Origin: Camellia lanceoleosa
Taxonomy: Eukaryota; Streptophyta; Magnoliopsida; Ericales; Theaceae
Length of the DNA stretch: 64,000 nucleotides
NCBI GenBank assembly: GCA_025200525.1
Contig: CM045761.1
Span: forward strand, 202,049,701-202,113,700
Direction: 5' to 3'
The notes under the pieces were generated by a model that was not told the origin of the DNA, did not search any database, and saw only the letters and a list, made by a program, of their open reading frames with translations. Position 1 is the first letter of the stretch, and each line of letters opens with the position of its first letter. This document shows positions 35,002-46,517 of the stretch, piece by piece. Both the position numbers and the translations under genes were made by a program.

Positions 35002-36168
35002 GCTTAATATGGTGAAAGGGTAAGACTAATCTGCCCCATGGATTTATGCCCTCTTCACTGAACTCCAAGTGTACATCAGCGAGGACACGGTACTCCTCGC
35101 GAAATACAGCCACGGTGCCCGACGTGTCTTCAAGGAAGCGGTAGCGCCCTATGGAGGACCGGCTTTTTCAGCTTGACAGAATTGTTTGATTAAGTTTTGC
35201 ACGGTGGCTGCTCGATCTTTGAGAGGCCGTGTAGTGTGTCTGGTCCCCTAGGACTCTGTAGTGAAAAACCAAGTGTAAGTGATAGTGTGGGCGCGCAAAC
35301 GAGGTCGATTTCAGCTCGGTCACTTGTGCTTGGTCGCTTGAGCATACCAGATATTAGCCTGGTTGAGCGGCTTTGCGCATTTAAATATCTCGGTTTTGCT
35401 CTCAAGATTTACAAATAGGAGACTTGCTCGGTCAAGGCGTAATTTTGGATCAAATGGTGATTTATAACCCGGTCAGTTCCAGATTCACACTTGTTCATCG
35501 TAGAAGATGATGAACAGTGTGGACGGAGAAGGGACAAAAACAGTTTTTGAGATCACACCCTAAATTAACTCTATTCGGAGCCTAAGATCTGTTATTATCG
35601 TGTTTTCATCTAAGGAGGATGAATTTAAAGGTGTGACAAGCCTAGAAAACGTGAAGAACAATATGAATGAGAAAGAGAATTCGAAGAACTTACGAGTTTA
35701 GGAGTGAGAAGCGACAGAATAAGTGCTCTGGCAAGTCGATGGCGAGACCAAATCCTCCAGAGAGATGCTTCGATATAGGCAGAGATGCAGATGTAAGAAA
35801 TGCAGAAAATGGGGATGGTTGCTCTATGGCTCTGGGTTAATAGATCGTCGAAGTAAGAGGATGAACAAAGAAAGGAGAGATACGAATGGGAAAACGATGT
35901 ATGTATAAAGGGAGAAGAGGCGTCAGAATTTGAAACTGAGAAGATGGCGTGGGCAGCTAGGTTGGCGGCACAAGACCAATGAGCAAATGACACGTGTCTG
36001 TGATAAGACCGGCGTTAGTACTAAAGACTCAGGAAAGTCGAAACGTTGACGGGGCAAGTAATGGAGCCAAGCAAGGAAGTTAGCACAGCGAGTGAGTCGT
36101 GGATGCCGACCAAGCAGATTAGTGGTCTCAACCATAAAAGGTAATCCCAGTTACGCTGGTGTAAACAG
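35002..36168. other. Region between the antisense ORF and the Tat-A 3' LTR
   Basis: I see no convincing gene. It would contain the promoter and 5' part of the antisense transcript. Short frames here look random. Confidence 0.45.
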
Positions 36169-36180
36169 AATTAAGGGGTA
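36169..36180 (+). other. Purine tract of Tat-A
   Basis: AATTAAGGGGTA stands two bases before the TGAGAGGGAG start of the 3' LTR. Confidence 0.7.
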
Positions 36181-36182
36181 AT

Positions 36183-36894
36183 TGAGAGGGAGATTTCGTG
36201 AATCAACATTGGGCCGAGCAAATCTGGACCGAGCAAAGCTGAGCCAAGCGCAGTGACCGAGCTAGGTTCATACGGCTACTGGATGCGCTCGGTTAGGGCC
36301 TCGGCCCGATCCAGTCAAAGCAATCTTACACCGTTAGCTCGGTTAACCATATTCGCTTCACTGAGCTAGACTGGTGTAGTCTTCCACAAATCAGTCCGAT
36401 CGGGTAGTATTTAGGTCAGATTTAAGGAGGTCGGCTAAGCCGTAGCAGGATCCTCCAGTTAAACTGGGCGAATATCACGGTCGCGATGTGGTTTCGATGT
36501 GATGGCAAGGAACCGTGCTATTTGTTCACGCCAGAATCGTTTAGCGGTTTTGTTAGGTGGTGTTTAGCTGTATTTACGTTGACACTTGGGAAAATGGAAG
36601 AGGAGAGTAGGTCCACGCGTCCAAAGGTGAATGGACACAAAGGCGTGCGTAAAAAGTATATAAACGGTGCTATGCCCCCATACTTAGCTCTGGAACATCT
36701 TATGATAAAAGGTTACCTACCACTTCATCTCCTTTCTTTTCTCTCTCTCCCTGTGTGCTAACTTGACTGTCGGAGGGTTTTCCGGCAGTATACAGCCGGG
36801 TAGCTCATCGTCATTGTGTTCTCAGGTCGATCAAAGTGAAGTGCAGTTTGGACACAAGGAGTACGGACAACGACAGATATTTGCACCCCGTCCA
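36183..36894 (+). repeat. 3' LTR of Tat-A
   Basis: The 712-bp LTR pairs with 25153-25895. It differs by many substitutions of the C/T and G/A type and lacks most of the CT microsatellite. The ATTAC duplication follows it. Confidence 0.9.
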
Positions 36895-37042
36895 ATTACC
36901 AAAATAACATTTTTATATTTTGTCAATCATTTTATTTCTATTGAGACAAAATTAATATTATGAAAATATAAGAATCTGTTAGTTTATTTTCCAATCTCTC
37001 CATTTTTGGAAAGATTAAAAATGAAGTTATAAGAGAAATGAA

Positions 37043-37957
37043 GGCTCTGTTTGGTTTAGATTTCAAAACATAGTTCCACCATTGATTTGAGTGTGGTATT
37101 TGGTTGCAGTTTTCAAATCATAATTTTACACCCATTTTTCAAAGCTCATTTCAAACTATAATCATTACTTTTCAAAACTAATAACCAAAGATACCACTCA
37201 AAACTCTTTTCAAAACTAAAAAACAACTTAATTTTTATTTTAAATATTTTTTATTTTTTTATTTTAAATATTTTATTTTATTTTATAGAAATATTTTTAA
37301 TATTTTAATTTTCATAAAAATATTTTAATATTTTGATATTTTAATTGTAAATATTTTGATTTTCGGAATATTTTTAATATTCTAATTTTCAGAATATTTT
37401 TAATATTTTGTTTTTTGGAATATTTTTAATATTTTAATTTTATAAATATTTTTAATATTTTAATTTTCTAAATAATTTAAAAATATTTTTAATATTTTAA
37501 ATGTTTATACATGCCTAAAAAATGAATTGACAGAAAAATTAATTGACATAAAATAATTGACATAGAAGTTATTTGAAAAAAAATTATTCAAAAAAATTAC
37601 TTAAAAACAATTAATTGAAAAAAAAATCATTTTTTTATTTGAGTATTTTAAAAATAGTTTGGTTATGACTGTTGATAAAAAATACGGATATCCAGTTATG
37701 AGTTGTGTATTTGATTATCAATTATAGGTTGAATTAAGTTTTGAAAACTATTTTAAAAACTCAATACCAAACAAATTTTCTTATTTCACATGTTACATCA
37801 AACTTTCAAAACTCAATTCCACATATAATTCAAAACTCGATTCAAAAACCATAACCGAACAAATTTTTTAAACTCAAATCATAATTCCACAACTCACAAA
37901 CTCAAAATACAACTCATACTCTCAAATCATATTTACAAAATTCTACCAAACACAACC
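37043..37957. mobile_element. MITE-like element with AATATTTTTAAT-type core
   Basis: The left end GGCTCTGTTTGGT and the inverted right end GGTTGTGTTTGGT match at 11 of 13 bases. GAA flanks both sides. Sub-terminal parts contain repeated TTTGAGTTTTGAA-like words in opposite orientation, and the core (37240-37510) is a degenerate tandem of AATATTTTTAATATTTTAATTTTC. No coding capacity. The family is not assigned. Confidence 0.5.
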
Positions 37958-38037
37958 GAATTTCTTTACGTTTCTCTTTATTTTTTTTATTTATCTCTAC
38001 TTAAATTGTCTAAACAAATAAAAACAAAACACATTAT

Positions 38038-38796
38038 TGTTGGCTACATATTTTGTAAAAGCCAATTACAATTCGACACGTGGCAGGATGAGGGTATTAT
38101 TGGTAGATGATTTTAATCTTAAATCTCAATCGTACACGTGGCAATAAGTATTGGTTCTCAAATGGTCTGAGTAGCACTAGATCAGGAATGAGATATAAGG
38201 TGACGTGGCTTCAACGGTTATCTTTATTCAAATTCGAAGCGAGGGAAGTCCAAGCGCAAGTGATGGCATAGTGGGACTATTTCTAAGGTAACATGATCAG
38301 CGATCATGGAGGAGCAGTTCGACGGTTCGAAGTGCAGTTCGAAGGTCATCCCTAACAAGTATAAATAGCAGGGAAGTTCCCAGAAAAGACCCCCAGACTC
38401 AGATCATATAAACCAGTTTTACTTATTTTTCCTTTCGGTTTACCTTTCTGTACTTTAAATACTTGTTCTTTAAATACATGCATACTTCAATTCATAGGAG
38501 TAGTTTTCAAGTAGATTCAAGTAAACCGTTTCTTGTAAACTTCCTCAAATTTGAGTTTGGACAATTGTAAGTGTTTATGTTAATGAAATACTTCAATTGC
38601 TCTCAATATTACTTGTCATTTCTCTTAATTTCTCCTAAAAGTCAAGCCACCAAGTAAAGTCCTCTTCATTGAAATTTGAAAGAACTAAAACATAGTCCGA
38701 TAATTGATTGGCAATTATAATTTCTGTCAGGCCTGATTGATCCTTGCTGGCGCTCGCATTTACAAATTTACCCTTTGAAAAGCCAAAAAGCCAACA
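38038..38796 (+). repeat. 5' LTR of Tat-B
   Basis: It starts TGTTGGCTACAT and ends AAAGCCAACA. Three ACGTGGC words lie in the first 180 bp (near 38078, 38136 and 38203), and a TATA-like AAGTATAAATAGC near 38358 precedes the likely transcription start. Confidence 0.9.
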
Positions 38797-38804
38797 TATA
38801 TTTT

Positions 38805-38822
38805 TGGCACGCCCGGTGGGAC
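38805..38822 (+). other. Primer-binding site of Tat-B
   Basis: TGGCACGCCCGGTGGGAC lies eight bases after the 5' LTR. It differs from the Tat-A site, so the two elements probably use different tRNA primers. Confidence 0.7.
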
Positions 38823-38830
38823 TAATTAAA

Positions 38831-40220
38831 ATGGCTAGACGGAGACGACAAGGTGAAAATGAACGCTTAGAAGAAGGCGGAGATGGAGAGGGAGGAATAC
38901 CTAACCCAGAGGAGAATGTGGTAACACACTCGTGGAAACTCCTATGTCATCGAGAACCTTTGGTCGAGCAGACCGATTACAGACAAGAACCAAATATTCA
39001 TAATATTGACCGAAACCAAGGAATTGGACCATCCACCATTCCATCTTCTCGACCAACAAATCCATGGGATGGCTTGGTAGATGCTATGGGACAACGACTA
39101 ATGAACACAATGGAAAGGTGGGCAACATCCTTTTGGATCGAATGAACAACCACCAACCAACAAATACAAGACATACAGAGGAAATCTTAAATGTTCATCA
39201 ACAAAGATTGGCTAGAGAAAAACAGCATATGCAAGCTAATGGCCAGGTTAATGGTCAGACTAGTACCCAAAACTATGAAAGACCATCAGCTCAGTCTTGG
39301 TATGAACCCATTTCGAGGCCTGTCGTAGGGCATACTACCACAATATTCAACAGTGACGCCATACCGGTTGGCGAATCGGCCAAGTACAAGCGGCATAAGA
39401 ATGGTGGCAAATCCATGTTAAGCTATACCGCACGGGGTTATAATAATCCTTTATTTGAATTTATACCCGGGGGGTTGGAGGGTTTGCCTACAAATGGAAG
39501 GGACACAATGCCTATTCCAACACCTTTCACAGGTCCTTTAGTAGGACAGGCTCAAAGGGGTTATCCATTTCCCCAACAGCAACCTGCACCACAGGACAAC
39601 CCGGTCCCAAATGTACCATTGTATGGACCGAGAGGACCACAGGCACAAGTTCCACCAAACCCTGTGTTTGCTCCTCCAGTAGTGGTTCAGCAAGCCCAAA
39701 ATATGGTCCCTAGGGACCAAATTGTTGATATTGTTAGGGAGCTATGTGGACCAATGGCTCGGGGGGTCCAGACTCCTGTATACAGAAAACCATATCCAGA
39801 GTGGGTTGATAGAATACATGAATACCCAAGAGGGTTTAGAATACCAGATTTCACCCTATTCTATGGAACTGGAAATCAATCAACAGTAGAGCATATTGCT
39901 AGATTCGCTGCTCAGTGTGGTGAATTTGCTAATCATGACTACATAAAATTAAGATTATTTCCAAACTCTCTGACTGGGGGAGCGTTTGTATGGTATATCA
40001 ACCTTACACCTGGCTCCATTCAAACTTGGCAACAGATGGAAGAGGCATTTCATGCCCAATTTTTCCAATCAGAGCCAGAAGTATCCATGGCAGATTTGGC
40101 AAGATTGAGTCAAAGGCACGAAGAAAAGGCTACTCAATTCATTGCAAGATTTAAAAGGCTCGAAATAAATGTAGAGTCATCCTTCGAGCGAAATTTATGC
40201 GATTGGCTCAAAGCGGTTTA
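38831..40220 (+). pseudogene. Gag of Tat-B
   Basis: The start is ATG 38831 (MARRRRQGENERLEEGG). One small frame change near 39135 links to a long frame containing a Gln/Pro-rich linker (39550-39700) and the Gag core RIHEYPRGFRIPDFTLFYGTG, then IARFAAQCGEFANHDYIKLRLF, LTGGAFVWY and FHAQFFQSEPEVSMADL. It stops at 40219. Confidence 0.85.
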
Positions 40221-42058
40221 GAGTTCAGCTTGAAGAAGTTTGATTCAATGAATTTAGGGATTTGGTGAATTAACCTATAAGGTGTCACGATATGAAGCAT
40301 TACTAGAGGAAGAACAAGATCGAAACAATGCTTCATATAAGACATACTATAAAGATCCCAATTACGAGATTGATGCAATGGAGATTGTGGGCAAAGAACA
40401 CATGTCTGTGAAGCATTAATTCATAAGGATACAACTATCGACCAACAATTTAAGAAGAAAGACTTTCCTGAAAGTATTCTTTCGATTTAACAAAAGCAGA
40501 TGATATTTTCGATCATTTGCTCACAGCTAATTTCCTTAAGTTACCAAAAGGGGTAAAACTGCCTTCTCTTGATGAACTTAAAGGAAAAGAGTACTGTAAA
40601 TGGCACAATTCTTGGTCTCACTCAACTAAAAGCGCATTGTTTTTCGAGGCAGGATCAAGAGCAAATCCGGAAAGGAAGCTTTGAAGTTCCCAAACAAAGC
40701 GAGAAAGCCATGGGAATTAGCGGTAACGTTTCCGGAAGTTGGAGAGGCGCCGCTAATGTGGTTGTTCCAAATTTTGAATCTATCTTTGAGGAATTGGAAG
40801 AAGTTAATGTGCAAATGCATATTGCCAACCGCATACCGCCAAGAAAGAGACCGAGTTCACGGTTGTTGGTCGAGTCTCTCACATCGGAAGGAACATTACG
40901 ATGAAGAAATATTAGACGACGATTCCTTGGAAGCGGTGTAATGCAAAGGATGTGTCAAGGTGTAGACTAAGCTACAAATGGTTGAAGGGCTTCCAATTGA
41001 TGGGAAGCAATACTATAAGGATGTTGAGAGGCGTCCTAGAACAACCAACGCTTACAACAAAAGGCCGTGCAGCTAGTGATAGGCAACGACCAGTGGTGGT
41101 TGAGCCTGCAGTTAACAGAATGAATGCTAAAGGCAAAGGGCCCTTGTATGAGTCTAGGCCACTTAACTACTATAAAATGGAGAGTAGACATTCTGAAAGA
41201 AGATTAGAGAGGAGTTCAGGTTATGGGACTAAAGCCAGAGATTGGCCCCCCAGATCAACTTCACACAGAATAGAAAATGGCCATCTCAAACAAAGGCCAG
41301 AATCGAGCTCGAAACATGAGACCAGAACCAAGCACTTACCTCCACGGCCAGTTTCGAAGACGGCTTCGAAGGTAGAAAAGGGTGATTCAACGTCTGAATC
41401 AGTAAGCTCTTGGGTGCCTGGAGTCCCAGATTGGTTTGTAATGCAAAACAAACCTAGGGAATTGCCTGACAGGAGAGATGTTGGAATCACAGGCAGAATG
41501 GTCAAACCTCCTTTGGTGGCCCCAAACAACTGGGTATTGCTGAAGCACCCAAAGACAAAGGAGCCAAGTATGGTTCCGGTTATTTCCAGATCACAAAGGA
41601 GGAAAATTCACTTGGTACACCAAGACCAAAGAAAATCTGAAAGAGAGTGAAGATAGTTCTTCACATGTCAAGACAGAAGAAAAGAAAGCTTCTAAGTCAG
41701 ACCGTGTTCCAAAACCGACGCTGCAAAGTAAAGTGGTTTGTAGCAGGGAACAATTGGCTCAAGTTCATTCTGAACTAAAGGCCAGGGAAAAGTCCAGTTT
41801 GGCAGGATTGGAGAAGGCTCTGATGGAGAGTGATAGTGAAATAGAAGAAGAGATTGGCATGAGCCAAAAGAAGGAAATGGCAGAAGAAGAAATGTTCGAA
41901 GCCTTCATGGCTGAACAAACGTTTCTGACTGAAAACTTAGTTGAGAAGGACCCTTCAAAGGGATCAGTCATCAATGAAATACCAGAATCTGACATGGAGG
42001 ACGCCAAGAATCTTGAACAAGGTAGTCAAGAAGGGAAGAAGGTACAACCACCATCGGT
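40221..42058 (+). pseudogene. Gag-protease linker of Tat-B
   Basis: Broken frames include an Arg/Ser/Pro-rich stretch at 40952-41650 (conserved WVPGVPDWFVMQNKP near 41410) and a Glu/Lys-rich stretch at 41733-42010. Similar linkers separate Gag from protease in large Tat elements. No zinc knuckle was seen. Confidence 0.5.
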
Positions 42059-42739
42059 TTGGCTCATTCCCTGTCGATTAACATGGTACATATACTACCT
42101 CATGAATTTGGTCGAGGATCGGAGGACCAAGACATGGATCCAATTCCTGTTTCTAGTGAGGAATCACAAGTGAGCATGGTTCAGGATGCTTCGGAAATGG
42201 CTAGTCCTATGGAAGTTGAGTGCGAAAGTGAGGAGGAGGTGAGCATCAACCTCTCATATCCTTTTGAATACCCCTCGAATTCCATGACCCAACATGTCAA
42301 GCCTTTGTACATTAAGGCTTTCTTTGATGGTATACAGTTAAACCGAGTCCTAGTAGACAATGGGGCGGCGGTTAATTTATTGCCGAAATCTTCTTTGAAG
42401 AAATTAGGAAAGAAGAATCCAAGGTTGATCCCAACCAGTACAACTATTGCTGGCTTTGCTGGAGATAAGCAGATGGCTCAAGGTATTCTGCCTATCAATT
42501 TGAGTGTGGGAACCAGGGATTGTATGACAGCATTCTTCGTAATCGATAGCAATGCTAAGTATAATGCCTTACTTGGAAGAGACTGGATTCACACCAACAA
42601 GTGTGTACCTTCCTCTTTGCATCAGAAGATCATGATGGCTCTGGGTAATGGAGAGACAGAAGAGATTGATGCAGATCCTCAACCTTTCATAGCTTTGGCG
42701 GCGGATTTTGCAGAGGCTAAACTATATATTGAAGGGTAA
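42059..42739 (+). pseudogene. Retropepsin-like protease of Tat-B
   Basis: The frame is open for 226 codons. The active-site block is VLVDNGAAVNLLP near 42350, followed by a flap-like AGFAGDKQMAQGILPINLSVG and AKYNALLGRDWIH. Motif order and spacing look complete for this domain alone, but it is not in frame with its neighbours. Confidence 0.85.
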
Positions 42740-42847
42740 CTCCACTCAAGATATTGAGAAAAGTGATGGCTCGGTAGTAATGGTGATGAGGAAGTTACAC
42801 ATCTGAAGCACTTAGTTCAGGAAAGTCGATGAAGAAGTTCGTGAAAG

Positions 42848-44204
42848 ATGACAACGATGCTGGTTATAGGCAAAGAAGTGAAGAACGAAGCCAATTCATT
42901 GGCTTTGATTAAATTCTCATCATTGGATGTAAAAGCAATGGTCCAGAAGGTACAGAAACAAGAGAGAGAAGCCATGACAATTGGCTGTGAACAAGAACAA
43001 CAACAGGTCAGGAGATTGACCTTTGGGAAATATTGTGCATTGGACATTGAAACAAGAGTCCAGGAAATACAAGAAGAAGACGCCTTATGGACAGATTTTG
43101 TCTATGAGGAAGAAGGTAGAGATGTCGAAATAGAGGGTCTAGAGGCGGAACAAGGTGAAAAGATTGTTTCGAAGGTTGAAGAAACCAAAGAGAAAGCTCC
43201 AATGAATTCTCAGACGCAGGACCCCTTAGAAGAAGTGAATTTAGGGGAAGGTTCTATGCAGCAGCCCACTTACATAAGTACCTGTTTGAATGCTCTGGAC
43301 AGAGACCAGTTGTTGGTTGTTTTGAAGAAGTACAAGGATTGTTTTGCGTGGTCTTACAACGAACTACCAGGATTGGATAGATCATTGGTGGAACATAGGC
43401 TCCCTTTGAAGCCTAATTTCAAGCCATACAAACAGAAACCTAGGAGGATGAGTCCAGATGTAATTCAGAAGGTCAAGGAAGAAATTCTTAGACTACTCAA
43501 GGCGGACTTTATTAGGGCCAGTTATGTTGAATGGCTATCTAATATTGTGCCCGTAGTTAAGAAGAATGGCAAAATGAGGGTATGCATCGATTTGAGAACT
43601 TAAATCTAGCAACTCCTAAAGATGAATACCCTATGCCTATAGTGGATCTGTTGGTGGAGCTGATTCGTGGGGCATCAAGTTTTGTCAATGATGGATGGCC
43701 ACTCTGGTTATAATCGAATATGTATTCCAGAGGAAGACATCCACAAGACGGCATTCAGATGTCCTCGGAATATTGACACCTTCGAATGGGTTAAGATGCC
43801 ATTTGGTGCGAAGAATCTTTGGAGCTACGTATCAGAGGGCTATGAACACCATCTTTCATGACCTTATTGGAGGGTATCTAGAATGTTATATTGATGACAT
43901 CGTGGTAAAATCGTCCATGGAGAAACACTTGCTTCATTTAGAAGCAGCTTTTGAAAGAATGAGGAAGTTCAAGTTGAAACTCAACCCTCTTAAATGTGCT
44001 TTTGGTGTGTCATCTGGAAATTTCTTGGGTTATGTGGTGCACAAGAAAGGAATACAGATTGATCAGAATAAAGCCAAAGCCATCATTGAAGCTAGGCCTC
44101 CATCAAGTAAGAAAGAATTACAAAGGTTCCTTGGGCAGGTTAATTTTCTTCGAAGGTTTATTTCCAACACTGCAGGGAAACTAAAGTATTCTCTTCCTTG
44201 TTAA
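42848..44204 (+). pseudogene. Reverse transcriptase of Tat-B, broken
   Basis: The first frame ends in the RT fingers (KEEILRLLKADFIRASYVEW, then VVKKNGKMRVCIDLRT at 43600). After a shift come MDGHSGYNRICIPEEDIHKTAF and then LECYIDDIVVKSSMEKHL near 43890 with the catalytic YIDD. The thumb follows (LNPLKCAFGVSSGNFLGYVV). Two or three indels break the enzyme. Confidence 0.9.
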
Positions 44205-45060
44205 AATTTGAAAGATGAAGAAGAATTTGTGTGGACAGCGAGCATCAAACCGCTTCGAAGGTATCAAAGCCTACTTGGCCAATCCTCGATCTTGATGCCA
44301 CCAAAAGCGAAATAAGCCCTTGAAGTTATATATAGCGTGAAGAGATTCATTGGGAGCTTTCTTGGCCCAAGACAATGAAGAAGGCAAGGAACAAAATTTG
44401 TTATTACCTTAGTAGGTTTTAAATTCTTGTGAATGTAAATACTCATTTGCTGAAAAAGTGTCTTGCTTTGTATTTTCTTTGCAATGAAATTAAGATATTA
44501 TCTTTTACCTACAACTGTCTTGGTAATTGCAACCACAGATTTGGTTAAATACATGTTATCTAGACCTATGTTGAGGGGAAGAATTGGCAAATGGATATTA
44601 GCCTTATCGGAATTTCATTTAGAATATGTCCCTCAAAGGGCAGTAAAAGGGCAAGTATTAGCCAATTTTCTAGCAGATCATCCATCTCAAACAGAGAACC
44701 AAGAGGTAATGGAATTTGGTATGACTAGTGTTGAACCATGGCAAATGTGGTTCGATGGATCGAAAGCCAATGGATTAATTGGAATTGGTATTGTGATTAA
44801 GTCTCCACAAGGAATAGAAACCACACATGGTTTCAGAGTGGATGAAGCTAAATTGTTCCAATAACCAGGCTGAATATAAAGCCTTAATAGTAGGACTAGA
44901 ACTCCTTATTGGGTTACAAGTACATGCAGTTGACATATTTGGAGACTCTCAATTGGTTGTTAACCAAGTAAAAGGGATTTTCAAGTGTCAAAGTATAAGC
45001 ATCCTACCATATTATGTTGTTGCATTACATACCTTTCTCGGTTTCAAATAGCAAATGTAA
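44205..45060 (+). pseudogene. RNase H remnant plus second RNase H domain of Tat-B
   Basis: The first RNase H is poorly readable at 44205-44460 and ends in VKYMLSRPMLRGRIGKWILA. A connection segment (FHLEYVPQRAVKGQVLANFL) leads to the archaeal-type-like RNase H, WQMWFDGSKANGLIGIGIVI, and after a one-base shift NNQAEYKALIVGLELL with [15 protein letters not shown]. Confidence 0.8.
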
Positions 45061-46472
45061 CTTATGTTCCAAGATTCTTGAGCAGAGCTAATGATGTGGC
45101 TCGAAGGCTTGAACTTCAAGAGAAGGGATAGTACCCAAAGGGATATAAGCCAAGCAACATATCGAGACTAATTCAACCTTTGAATAAAAGGAATGTGATC
45201 TTGAAGTCAATCATAATGACTCACAAGAATGAGATTGGAGCATCCAATTATGCGATTTGGGTCCATCTTCAAAAGCCAAAGAGAAAATCAAATTGCGTCT
45301 ATGCAATATAGTATATGATAATGCTTTATACAAAAGGAGGAGATGGCTTATTATTGGAGTGTTTGGGTCCAAAAGAAGCATTAACACTATGGTGAGGTTC
45401 ACGAAGGCATTTGTGGTGCTCATCACCGGTGTAAAGATGAGGTGGTTGCTTGAAGGCATTCCTATTATTGGCCAACTATTCTAAAAGATTGCATAGAATA
45501 TGCAAAAGGGTGCAGCATGCCAAAAACATGGCACAATAAGACATGTGCCCATAATCGACCTACATGCGATGGTGAAGCCTTGGCCATTCAGAGGATGGGC
45601 CATGGACATGATAGGTAAAATTCATCCACCTTCTTGAAACATCATTGTTTCATCCTAGTACTCTTGATTACTTCACTAAATGGGTTGAAGCCAAGCCATA
45701 TAAGGCCGTAGACCGCAGAGGTCATTGGGTTTATTAAAGACTTGATCCATAGGTTTGGCATTCCACAAACCATAACAGTTGATAATGGGCTGTGTTTGAT
45801 GGGAAAATGGTGAAATCCTTTGTGGCGGGGGTTTGGGATTAGTCTTATTAATTCCACTCCCTATTATGCACAGCCAATGGTCAAGTTTGAATCATCTAAT
45901 AAATCCTTGAAAAAAGGAATACAAAAGATGGTGGAAGATAATCCTAGGGATTGGCATAACCTATTGTTGGATGTTTTATGGGCTTCTGAGAACTTCCCAA
46001 GATCGAACGTGAGTCACTCCTTATGCCTTAGTATACTGCACGGGCACGATGCGGTGTTACTGTGGAAATTAATGTTAAATCTTTGAGGGTAAGATGTCAA
46101 GATCAATTAGAATCTGAGCAATATCATCAAAGCATGTGCCCGAATTGGAAGACGTAGATGAAGCAAGGATTTTGGCATTAAATAGCATTCTTTTTCAAAA
46201 GAAAAGCCAAGAATTATAACAAGAAAGTCAAGCATATTGGCTTTGATGAAGGTGATTTGGTATGGAAAACAATACTCCCCATAGGGATTAAAAGCCATAA
46301 GTTTGGCAAATGGTCACCTAATTGGGAAGGACCATATCAAGTCCATAGAGTTTTGCCTTTTGGGGCATACCATTTAAGAAATTTGAATGGTTATGTACAT
46401 CCCAAAAAGATTAATGGCAGATATTTGAAGCCTTATTTTCCAACCATTTGGGAAATACAAGGAATGGAATAA
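45061..46472 (+). pseudogene. Integrase of Tat-B, broken
   Basis: Scattered blocks are readable: YFTKWVEAKPYKAV near 45670, INSTPYYAQP near 45855, a LLLDVLWASENFPRSN block at 45965-46005 and a C-terminal WSPNWEGPYQVHRVLPFGAYHL with KINGRYLKPYFP at 46310-46440. Many frame changes and stops are present. Confidence 0.8.
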
Positions 46473-46517
46473 ACATTGAATACAAAAACATGAGATTACT
46501 CAAAGGATAGACAAAAC

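Larger units (their letters stand above)
25153..36894 (+). mobile_element. Tat-A: complete Ty3/Gypsy element of the Tat lineage
   Basis: The element is 11,742 bp with LTRs at 25153-25895 and 36183-36894 and an ATTAC duplication (25148-25152 and 36895-36899). The order is primer site, gag, protease, RT, RNase H, second (archaeal-type-like) RNase H, integrase, hairpin repeat array, antisense ORFs, purine tract, 3' LTR. The second RNase H and the long region after integrase point to the Tat lineage. The coding frames contain many indels and a 440-bp MITE, so it is not autonomous as read. Confidence 0.9.
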
